Assembly (NCBI GenBank): GCA_039000515.1
Contig: JBCFYV010000100.1
Span: forward strand, 29,066,421-29,130,420
Direction: 5' to 3'
Length of the DNA stretch: 64,000 nt
Source: Timema cristinae
Taxonomy: Eukaryota > Arthropoda > Insecta > Phasmatodea > Timematidae
Of the stretch, positions 36,601-49,000 are shown piece after piece. The notes beneath the pieces are model-generated. The model had not been told where the DNA came from and searched no databases. It saw nothing but the letters and a program-made list of their open reading frames with translations. A program made the position numbers and the translations under genes. The first letter of the stretch is position 1. Every line of letters begins with the position of its first letter.

Positions 36601-37060
36601 ATTCGTAAAGATCTCAAAAAATATATTGAATACAAATATAAAGAGCTTGGCTGAAAAATGGAAATAATAATAAAATCATTTGGCAAAAGGAATTATATAG
36701 ACTTGCGTAGTTGGGAGCGTAACAAAATAACCAAAAAAATACGAAATTATATTAATACAATTTAATAACCAAATTTGTTCTCTTATTTCTTGATTGCTCA
36801 ATTATTGCTTATGATGTAATACACATGACAAACAAAATAGCATTCGTCAGTGGTAACTTTTTAAAATGCAATTTTAAGTATTTCTAATTTAACTAAAAGT
36901 GTACATTTTTAAAGATGCGAGGATTAGAAAGAAAATTTAAGATTGGGATTCGAGAACTATAGGATTTGAGCCATCTCTCATAAGAAATATATATATATAT
37001 ATATAAAGATACTAGGATTCGAAAGAAAATTTAAGATTTATATACAAATAACAGATATAT

Positions 37061-37097
<37 letters not shown>

Positions 37098-40000
37098 GAG
37101 GAGAGAGAGAGAGAGAGAAGAGAAGAGAGAGAGAGAGTAGAAAAGAGAGATATTTATATATATATATATATATAATCTTAAATTTGTATAAACATATATT
37201 ATATTATCTGTTATTTGTATATATATCTTAAATTTTCTTTCGAATCCTTGTGTCTTTAAAAAATTACAATTTTAGTTAAATTAGAAATATTTAAAATCTA
37301 ATTTTAAAAATTTATCACAGACATATATACCGACTTGTACAAAGGCTTCAGTCAAGTGATGTGAATTGAAAGAGATTCAATCCGAACCAGGAAGTCCTGA
37401 TCCCTTAAAATATAATTATATATTCTATTTATCTAGGAAGTCAGCAATTTTATCTAGCATGGTTTCCACTATGGTAAAGCTTTTAAGATATACTTATAGT
37501 GTAGTCAACCAAGGTAAGACTGCTGCTACGTTTCATAGTTAATGAAGTGTACACTGACCACATACAAGGTAATACACCAAACACTCAGTCTTACGGGAGA
37601 TTCACTGCGCTCCTTGAGCCAGGTTGAGTCCTTGAGCACTGTGGAGTGATAGTTGTAGTTTTCTGTGATACCAGTGAAACAACTCACTTTCAAATTGTTC
37701 ATTATAAAGAGCTGGTTGCTCGAACACGATATTTCAGTAACCAGCAATTATCCCTTACCCCCAATCTCTCCCTTATCACTTTTCAATCAACAAATTCTTT
37801 CAGACAAGTAACTAGTTTGAATACTGTTTTTACAGCTAGACAATTCGAAAACAATCGCTTGAACAAAAAAAAAATGACATTTTTATTCTAAGTTTTTATT
37901 TGTAATTAGCAGTCTATTCTCTAGTAAAACCATCTTTTAAAGTGAATTTTATCTTTAATCTCGTTTTATAGATACGTTATCACTTGGGAATGCAAGTAGC
38001 GATCCCCGTGTCGAAGAACTCAAGCTCTCACCCAATGAACGGAGCCATTTTAACTGGAGGATATAAGTGTTGGTGTATACCTTATCTGTGACCCTGGCGC
38101 TATTCGTAAAACTAAAACACGATGCATTTAATCTAAGCTTTTATTAATTTCCTCTGATCTTTGCTTAGTAATACTTACTTAAAATAATATTCCGATGAGC
38201 TCATTTGGTTGGATGAGGCATTGAAGGTCTGGTTCCCGGTGCCATCGAAACAGTTTGCCCCCCAATCTGGCTGGCAGAACGCCCAGGGGAGCACCGATTT
38301 GAATGACATGATGAAGTAGAAAGCCGTAATGGCCATCAGTGAGACGTAGTAAGTCACAATGCACAGCGTCGAGAAGATCTGACCGTAGCCAAGACCTGAG
38401 GAGGATGGATTTACAATTTTAGAACGAGAGTCGGCTACAGTGTTCACATAATTAAAGTTTTTATTGCACTTTCAGTTAATTGCTCTACATTTGGTTGATA
38501 TATTACCATTTGTATATGAATATTCTTATCTGACAGCGTTTTCATACATATGGTCAGTCGATATGCAGCTGTCACTTTTGATATAATATATTATCAATAC
38601 AAATAAAATAAATTAATATTATTAACTTTAGCTGTAAAACTATATGTTTGTATGTTCTAAAAAAACTCCCTGGTGTCTGCCATAAATCAAGCAATACCAA
38701 CCAAGATGACACCGTCTGTTAGCGACGATAATGCCAACTTATTTGGATAATGTATACCATATGGTCAGCATTACGAAGCCTCCAGCCATTAATCTCAGTT
38801 TTCTAAACCGGAGCCTTGACTTTTTCATTCAAGTAGCTTCTCATTTGTCCTCACGAAGCTAAGTCGACCCCATTACAAACCCAGTTCTTCATAGAAAAAT
38901 CTGGAACCACTGGAGATTGAGTCCGGGACTTTTGAATATGTAGCCAGGAGTTCCGACCACTGACCCTTTTTTTTAATGAAAATTGTACCATACCAAAAGT
39001 CCTACTCCCACCGGTGATCACGTGGTCTAAGGTATCAGTGTCTCAATATTCTGGGTTAGTGGTGACAGGAAGGTTGAGGTTCGAACCTTGGCGGGTACAG
39101 TTAAAGGGTTTTTTCACAGATGTATTCTTATTCCTTCTCCACATTATTTTATTGACGCACATCGATGAAAGTGGAATTTATGAGAATAGAGTGCACTTCT
39201 ATTTAACTAGGCTGGAACGTGGTGGTAGGAGTGTGTAATATTATATATGTTAACAAAGCTTATTGATGTACACTCCGTTTAATCTGAAAGGAAGCAATCT
39301 TACCTTGACCTATTACACTATGACGCTATCTTATAAGCTGCGCCATGGTGGAACAAAGTAAGGTAAGCTTTCTATTTAATAGGGTAAACGAATGGCACTT
39401 GGGATATATCTTTTAATCTGATCAAAACATTATAATTATTGTTAAAATAATCTACCTAACACCTCATAGACTTTCCCCCCAAGGCAGGGATATCAAAACT
39501 TTTCCGACCAGTGCAGTGTGCCACTTAGGGTTTTGCTTAATTTTGAGATGGTCTAGTATACGTTTTAATGAGTATTTAAAAATCAAACCCTGTTTAATAT
39601 TATTAAATGTAATGCATAACTCAAATATAGTTGTAAATATTTTAACTATGCCTACATTTTGAAGAAGGGAAATGTATTAAATTGTCAAATTTAGTCTTAT
39701 ACAATACTAACTTAAATAACTAAAGTAAAAATGTTGAAATTAACAACTTCAGGGGAAGAAAAAATACTATAAATTGATATAAATTTTAAAATAAAAAATT
39801 TATATAATCTTTTTCATACTATTTTGAAATAAGTCGTTGCATTGTATTAGCCAATATAATTATATCTGGTGCAGCAGCCCACAAGACAATTATTTCTAAC
39901 CATTGAAGTCACAAAGTTCATTGTGACATTAAATGAAATACCTCTCGAAATATTATGATTTCAAAAATTGATACCACAGCAGGAAAAGTATTATTTAGTA

Positions 40001-43000
40001 TTTTTTTTTTTATTAGCGTCGTCGTGCCACCCAAATCGTGTTCGTGTGACGCCCATTGGCACGCGCACCATAGATGTGCCCAATGGGGGATGTCGCGCGG
40101 GCCAACTATAGGGGTTGACTCCATCACCTGTGAGGATTGGTGAGATATTCCAGACTTTGACCGCGCCATAGCTAGAGAACTGTCCCATCGCCATCTCCAT
40201 GTAGTACATAGGTTTGCCGATGATGAACAGGACGATGATGTAAGGGATGAGGAACGCCCCTCCGCCGTTCTCGTACGCCGTGAAGGGGAACCTCCACACG
40301 TTCCCCAGACCCACGGACATGGCGATGCAGGACATGATGAACTCCACCCCGTTAGACCACTGAGGTCTGTCGGGCATTTTCGTCCTCGTCCCCTGCCACG
40401 CCATCCCCCGTGAGGGTTGCGTCGCCATTCTGAAAACAAAATAGAAACATAATAGTCTGGTAGGAAGGACCTTTTAAAAATTATAGTAGGATTCTTGAAG
40501 GAAGGACCTTTTAGAAATTATAGTAGGATTCTTGTAGGAAGGACCTTTTAGAAATTATAGTATGATTTGTTAGGAAGGACCTTTTAGAAACTATAGTAGG
40601 ATTCTGGTAGAAAGGGAATTTTAGAAATTATAGTATGATTATGTAAGAAGGACCTTTTAGAAATGATAGTAGGGTTCTGGTTGGAAGGACCTTTTATAAA
40701 TTATAGTAGGATTCTTGTAGGAAGGACCTTTTAGAAATTATAGTAGTATTATGGTAGGAAGGACCTTTTAGAAACTATAGTAGGATTCTGGTAAGAAGGG
40801 TCTTTTATAAATCACAGTAGTATTCAAGTAGGAAGGACCTTTTATAGTTTATGTGTTCTGGTAGAAAGAACCTTTTAGAAATTAAAGTAGGATTATGGTA
40901 GGAAAGAAACTTATACAAACTTTAGTATTATTCTGGTAGGAAGGACCTTTTATAAACCATAGTAGTATTTTGGTAGAAAGGACCTTTTAGATCTGATAGT
41001 AGTGTTCTGGTTGGAAGGACCTTTTATAAATTATATTAGTATCCTTGTAGGAAGGCTCTGGGTCCCACTAGGTCAGGGTTCCATCCAAAATGGGGGAATT
41101 AGGCGTTTGTTCTTTAATCCATATTGAGGTATAACATCCTCTCTCAAGGAAAATGCTGACGTATTTATTTAACATTCCTGCTCTCAAACCCTTAAACAGT
41201 GCTTTAAAAGTGTCTGGTTCTGAACAGTTAATAACCAACACTAACTAATATAAAAACAAAGAATGAATTTAGGCATTTTTTTATCATCTTGGTGAGAAGG
41301 TGGAAAGCTACGGTTGGAGGAGGGGGGGGGGAAGTCCGCTAAGTGTGTCCAGCTAGAACTGAATTTTGTGACAACACATATTATTTACCCACATTTGTGG
41401 GTACGAGGGCTAAGACACCAACCTCATCTGGTCTGGTTGTCAGTAACAGGAAGGTTGTGGTTTATATCTTGGCAGGGTTTATCGAGGTGGTTTTATTTCT
41501 TAAATAATTTAATACAATCAATCCACTAAAATGCTGGTGCATTTTCTAAATATTATACCTTCCATCTCTATCCCGCCAGTGTAAATACTCGGATAGCATG
41601 TACAGGTAGTAACATACAGTGAACAGATCTACATATTATATAATACCAGCAATGCCAAGGTCATGCTATTATTTCTTTTACTTTGCGAAAGATTTTTTTA
41701 TAATTATATGCATTGACAACTGTCTTGTTAAATAATTTTGCCTTGACTTTCATTGGTCACCTTGATACTTCTCACCCAAAGATAAATGTGTAGGTAAATC
41801 AAATTAAGGTCAACAAGTTTATAGATTTAATTAAAACTTAAATTTATATACAATTTTGATTATTTCTTAGGCTATGATCATGATCTTTCATTAGAACTTT
41901 CTAGAATTTTAAAAATAAAATGTGTTAGTGTAAACGCTACAACGGCCCTAAAATGTGTTTTAAAATATTCGTAAGATTTAAAATTCTCAAAATAAATAAA
42001 AATCCTTTTTTAAACGTTATTTGATTAATTTTTTCCAAGTAGATAATTCAAAAAGAGGTGATTAATCAAATATTAGAGATTTAACTGATGCCTCTGGTGT
42101 AAATTCGTCAATAATAATTGCTAATTTGACAGATGTTTAAGTAAAGTGATGCTATTGGCTGCTGCTGTCTCGTTTGTGACTATTTTCTAGTCATTCATAG
42201 ACGCAAAGACTAATAAATGTGTTATTGGCGGCTATTATTTTATAAATGTGAAACCCGGCCACTTTGTATATTGGTCAGTGCTCCTGACTACTAACCTAGG
42301 GGTCCCCGGGTTCAATTCCCGGCTGGTACCATGGATAGTTTTTTCGGAAGTGGAACTATTCCAACGGTCACCAGGGTTTGAGAAACTAGGCCTAAGTTAG
42401 GTTTAAGTGTTTCCTCGCCCTCATACTCACTATCACCATCACCTCATCTTATCGTGACATGGATAGAATGTAGGATTAGTTCATTAGAGTTTCCCCTGGA
42501 CATTGGTATAGTACATTAGTACTGACTAATATTTCGGCAAACTGAGCTAAGAGGAATGTAGCACACATGCATATAATAATGATATATATATATATATATA
42601 CTGACACGAAGAATAAAAAAAAAATGTTTATTGACGGTTGTGATATACTCAGGATTATTTTCTAATAATTTATAGATGTTAATAATAAAAAAACTTTAAT
42701 CCCAAAAGAACTATAGCCTAAATATCTAACGAAACAATTTAAAATTTGTAATCATATATCCCTTAAACCACTTACTAAGTAATAGTTTGGTAACAAGGAT
42801 ATTTACAAAATTGTTTTTCGACAACAGTGTGATGAATGGGCAAGAGTGTTGCTTACAACATCATTCCATGTAAACATCAGTTTAAAATGATTAATATCAA
42901 AAACGTTCTAGCTGCACATTTTCATATGAAAATTAATAAAAGCTAGATTTCTGCTCGGAAGTTTTTTGTTCATACATTTTACTAATTAGTAGTATATATT

Positions 43001-46000
43001 AGTCAGATAATCAGTACTGCGAGCATTGTATATTCTGATTGTGACTATTACTATATTTCTCTATCATTATTTTAACTATATCCCCTGTGCTTCAGGCATC
43101 ACATGCAACAGGGAAGTCTTGCCGAATTGCCTAAGTAGCAGGTGTTGGTGGAAGCTATATGCTATGCAACGCAAGTACACATTTCGAATGGTAACTAGTG
43201 ATTTTGGTAGTGACGGGCTAGTTTAAAAACTGTATCACCTCATGTTCCGGTTCAATTATTTCAGTACTCAGCTATTCATTTCTAAATTTAACTTAAGGGC
43301 CTATATCATGGCCTATTTAACCATGACATTAGATACAGTACATGACTACGCTCGAAACAGAAATTTCAAAATTCATTTGACAACACTGAAACTAGGACCA
43401 TTGAAATAGTATTTTCATTTTAAAATAAATGTTTTACAATTTTTTTATTATTGTTTTCAATTTTATTGTTTTCTGACATAGAAACCGTACTTTACATAAA
43501 CTATATTAATTTGATTTTATGTGTGGTGTGTGTTTTGTGTGTGTGTGTGTGTGTGTGTATATACGTATTTATGTATATTAATGCTCTGGCTAAAACCACT
43601 AACCGACTTCAAGAACCCTAAAGCCGTTCCGGTTCCTAACGGATCGTCTCAGCACCAACGTGTCACTTCCAATAGTCCTTGAAGTATGTTTTTATTTATA
43701 GTGAATGGTTCAATTTAAGTAAAATATCGAAAATAGTGTTCATAGGAAAATATTTAGTAGGTAATATCATCTTATTTTATGAACCAAAATATTTTATTTC
43801 AACTTCATTTAATGAAGAGTATTATATTGTAATCATGTTCGTTGTCAGTTTATAAAATATGTTTTAAATTAATTATCAATAAAATAAAATTAGTGTTGAA
43901 TTGATCAGACTCTCTGCTGAATCGTGCCATTAGGTTAAGCACCAATCATACCGTGGTACCTAATGGACCCATTATACCTCTATAAAGTCACATGGCTGAC
44001 TCACTCATTGACATTAATGTTTACCCACTTCCAGATGAGATAGAATCTGGAAATTTGGCAAACTTATAGCTTCTAGATTGTAACCGACGGGACAGTTCCA
44101 AAAAGTTTTTTTTTTTAGTTTTAACCCCGAAAAATTTCAAAATGGCGTAGTGTTTTAAAATCAGTGCAGGCTTTTCTTTGGAGGTCTCTTGTGGCTAAAC
44201 GGTAAAACCTATTTAAAAATGGCTCTGAAATTACATTAGTTTACAACCACTTGCAAAGAAAACTGTTTAGGGTCGGAGCCCCAACGAGCAAAGTGAGTTG
44301 TTATTATAATTCTCGAATACATTAATGTGTTAGATCAAAGAGAGTTTTATTGTAGTGGGTATATTTTATTTGAATCTCCGAATCGCCAATGAAGATTTTT
44401 TTATTGCTTATTCTTAGCACCGCATCTTATTACACGTTCAGGTTATACGCTTATTTACTAATTAGGCTAATAGTTTTAGGGATTAGGAAGGTTATATTTA
44501 GAGGATGTGTACTTACATTTACGCGGAAAGTGAGTGGTAAACCACCATCAGTACACCCGACCGATATTCGAATCTAGATCTACCTGTAATAGGCAATCTA
44601 GTTAACGTCTTAGATCATGTGGCCACCGAAGTGGGTTTCACTGAAGTTATCATAACTTGACACCAATTTTAATCACTTAGCATGGCATAGCATAGCTTAG
44701 CATAGGGATATAATAACATATACCTAAGAACATATATATATAGTTTATGTAAGGGTCAATCGTTTCTGCTATTAAAATTAGACCACGTGAAAGCCGTTAT
44801 AATATTTTATTCCTACTTTGTCGAATGCGAAAAAAAAGGCCCACGTGTACAAAGTATTTGTAAGGTACCAAACTACTGTATTACTATACGTACCTTTTAT
44901 GCTTATAATAATTGGTTATAGTTCATTACTTAATTCAGTAACACCGTTTTAGTGGCCGCGTGGTCTAATGCACTATTCTCGCAGTAAACTAAACTTCCAA
45001 TGACGGGGAGATTGAGGTTCGCATCTTGGTCGGGTGTACTGAGGGTGGTTTTTCAAAATGGTTTTCCACTCTCTGGGTACACCTCCTATAAATGTAACCT
45101 CCTTAATCCCTAAAATTATTAGCGTACTTAGTATATAGGCGTATAACCCAAACAACTAGTAAGATGCGATGCAAAAAAAAATCCATACCTAATCAAGCAC
45201 AAGTAAATTATCTCCATGTTAAATACCAGCTATTTTGGTGGCTACTGGTAATACAAGAAGTTATCATGAAAATTGGTACGTGAACTGGTAGTAGTGCAGG
45301 TCATAGCTGTTTTCATCGATGTTAACGCATAATATATACTACTGGTAGTCCTACTTTATCAAATTGAGCAATAACTTTCCTATATTTCATACAAAAGAGA
45401 AAATAAATAGTTTTAATTTGAAAATTATTTTTAAGGAAATAGTTGTAACTAAATGTCGCTTATATAAATAATCTTTATTTAAAAATGCATTAGATTGTTT
45501 AAACTTATGCCTTAAAATTTAATTCATAAATACACACACATTACTTTTGTTTTAATAAATTTTATTTTGTTGGACACATATATATTTACAAAACAATGAT
45601 AAACACAATGACCACATGAATACATAGCATATATTTCGTAGCTAGCTACATACTTCGTTGGTCTTTTTTTGCGATACAGCCTAATTTTCATAAAAAAAAG
45701 GCCTTTTATAAAATATGAACTTTCTTATGCTACTGTAATATTAGTATTATTTTATAGGTATACTTAAAATGTATCGAAAGTGAACAATGCCGGTCACGTT
45801 ACCGTATGAATACGTGAAAGTAGATCTAGTATATTTTCTAGCTGTTAGATAACATTGGATGACCTGGCGGTCTAGGGGTAAGGTGTCGGACTTCCGTGAT
45901 GGAGGTCCGGGCTGAATCCTCGGTCCCAGCACAGTTTTATCTGATTGCCAAACCCTTCCTTCACCTCTGACAAGACGTGTATTAATCACAACTTGTGAAT

Positions 46001-49000
46001 GTAGGGAATGCCAAGCCTCCACCGTGGTTCGGTTCCCACCTTAAACTATAAAACCTCCATTTCATCCCACAATCACTCTACCATTACACATTAGCGTAAG
46101 TGTGGATAACCCGAACGGTTAGTAAGATGCGGTGCTAATAATAATAATAATCATAATAATAATAATAATAATAATAAAATAATAATAAGGTTAGATAATC
46201 CTTTCAATAAAAACTGTACTATAGCTACCAAAATTAGTTAGTACAACTTTATTTACTGAATTAAATAAGAAAACATCGACATTGTCTATGAGTCATAATA
46301 TATAATGTATTAATGACAAACCATTTTTAACATGACACCCGCTACGGTGGCCCTATGGTCCAACTCTAACGCACTACTCTCGCAGTAAACAAAACTGCTG
46401 ATTATGGGGATATCTAGGTTCGAAACTTGGTCGGGTGTACTGAGAGTGATTTTTCCAAAATGATTTTCCACTCTCCCTCCACGCAAACGCTGATACATTT
46501 CCTATGAATATAGATTTACTAGTCATAAAAACCAATAGCGTAACTAGTATATATAAGCGCATAATCCGAGGGGTAGTAAGATGATGTGTTAAAATAAAAG
46601 TCTAACCTGTCCGCCGTTGGCTAAGGCTTTGGAGTCTCCTTCTGATTTGCCATTAGCCGCTAGTTTGTTGTCTATTGAAGGGATTACCACATCGTTGTCT
46701 GCAACGTAGCCGGTGTTATCCATTCCTTCTCCCTAAAACAAAGAAAAAAAATACTCAGAATTATTTATATAAACAGACCATCTCGTTTCCATTTTCAAGC
46801 TATTCTTTAGTTTTGTAAACATTATCATGTTATGATAACTAGAAATAATGTTGTAGCCCTTGTGATAGTAGAATATTTTGTGGTTAAATTGTTAAATAAA
46901 TTTATATTTTAAATTTTAATGATGGCACTTGGTTTTTATTTATTTTTTTAAAATATCTAAAAATAGAAATAACTGAACGATTTTGGCCTAAGATATAATT
47001 TCTCAAATCTATGTATTCCACAGCCTATTTAACTAAGGGTTCCAGCTTCGATTCCTGGCATGGCTGAAAAATTTATCATAGGCAAAATTTTGGTTTTTCC
47101 CTTTCACAGTGATAAATTAATGGCTAGGGATGTTGTGTTTGTTCTTTTAAAAAAAAATTGTTTTTTTATTCATGTGCTGATATTTTAAGTCGGTTCAGAA
47201 AGTGCACGCTATATAACTCAAATAATAACAAAGGCCATTAAAAAAAATCTAATCAATTCAAGGTCATGCTTCGTGCTAGAATACTTCCAGACTTATGTTT
47301 AATTTATACTAAATCTTTGAAACAACTCGGAGATCTTTGAGAATATATTTCAATGTCAACTAGAGGTTGCCTGTCAAAATACGAACCACATCTAGATAAA
47401 TATGACGTAACTTTTGGGAAGGTGATGCACAACAATGAAATTGTTCATTACATGAAACAATACATGAAACAAAATAAGTGCATGACACAATAATAGAGCG
47501 AAGGGGGGGGGGGGACTTGAATATACTTCCCGTTTGTGTAATAAACCGGTTGTATAGGGATATTGGGGAAAACACTAATGGAATTACTTCATCACGATGG
47601 TTCCAGATGATGGAAATCCAACCATTTAAATAATAATAAAACTGTGTTTTCCATCATAGATACTAGACAAACAGTATATTTGTATGAAACTTTTCGGAAA
47701 GCATCCAAAGCGCACAAGAGGGAGAAATCTCATGTCAAAAGGGAAATAAGACATGGATTTAAACGAGCACAGGGGAAAAACTACTACATAACTTGGTAAC
47801 AGGACCAAACATGTATTGTAAACAATTCCCTTACTCTTTACAATAATTACAATAAAATAATAAAGCTACAAGGAAAAACCCTCAAGTACTCTTTACATTA
47901 ATTAGGTTATGTTAGGTTAGGTTGATAACTCAACAATTCATTAAACAAACAGTACTTGTAAATTTTTGAAAAATATATATTTCTTGCGTGTGTTTCCATA
48001 TGAGACTCACAGACTACAAATAATGGTGCACTTATGATGCATCTACCTTTTACACATCTGATAAGCCACAAATCAGATACACAAATTTGGCCTGTGAGCT
48101 TTCCCTATATAGCCAAAACTTTTGTAAACTAGGATTCCATCAAGAAAGAGCGTTTATAATTTAGAAACATATTTGTTTGTGGCCAAAATAGATAATATTT
48201 TTCTATATCAGTATTTTTATTTTATAATTATTAATAATATCTATCAAAAGTGACAGCTACAGATCACATGACTTGGCGTGTGAATACGTGAAGGTGGATC
48301 TAGAAACTTTTATAAATATAGAATAGGACCCTTTCAATGATAATTAGACAATACAAATCTTCTTATCAAAACAAACGTTAATTTATATATATATATAATA
48401 TAAGTTTGTATTGTATGTATCTATATAATAATTATTGAAGTAAATCAGTTAATGTATTTGTGCTATTATTACAGGGTGTCCGATTTATAAAAAAAAGTTG
48501 ATTAAAGTCTCTAAAAAAATATATTGAGCTGTAGATTTATACAAATAAAAACATAAAAAGACAACTTTTGCTTTGCTTTACTATAAGCCTCTGAATTGCA
48601 CATGCAAGAAAGCTGCCTTGAACAATGTTTTCACCTGTGTATATGGGGTTTTTAAAATTCAGGGGAAAAAAACACTCTTCAGTCCACTCAGACGAGATCT
48701 GAACCCCGATCTCCCAAGACCAAACTAAGTTGAGTTATTAGCTCATCTAAACGCCAATATGGGCAAGGCGATACAAAAATACAAACTCGAAATGTGAGGA
48801 AATAATCTGTTTTTTACGGTCATGGAGAGGTCAGGGTTCAAATATCGGTTGAGTGTAATGAGGGTATTTCTCTATTCTTGTATGGAACAACATGCGTACC
48901 AAATTCGGTGGGCGCGTGGTCTAAGGCGTCACCCTTGCAATAGACTGGACTGCCGATGACTGGGATATCTGGGTTCAAATCTCGGTCAGGCGTATTGAGA

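Noticed and set aside
39918..40439. Arginine- and serine-rich minus-strand ORF of 173 codons over exon 3
   Set aside because: Shadow frame of the SLC6 exon; the overlapping frame contains TM1 and TM2 motifs.
40459..41056. Regular repeats that might suggest a CRISPR array
   Set aside because: No unique spacers between units, variable units, intron of an animal gene: a minisatellite.
43580..44320. Less AT-rich stretch in intron 2 that might hide an extra exon
   Set aside because: No frame with SLC6-like sequence, and exons 2 and 3 already join in phase.
47350..47810. Short minus-strand ORFs in intron 1
   Set aside because: No recognisable motifs or coding composition; expected by chance in this DNA.
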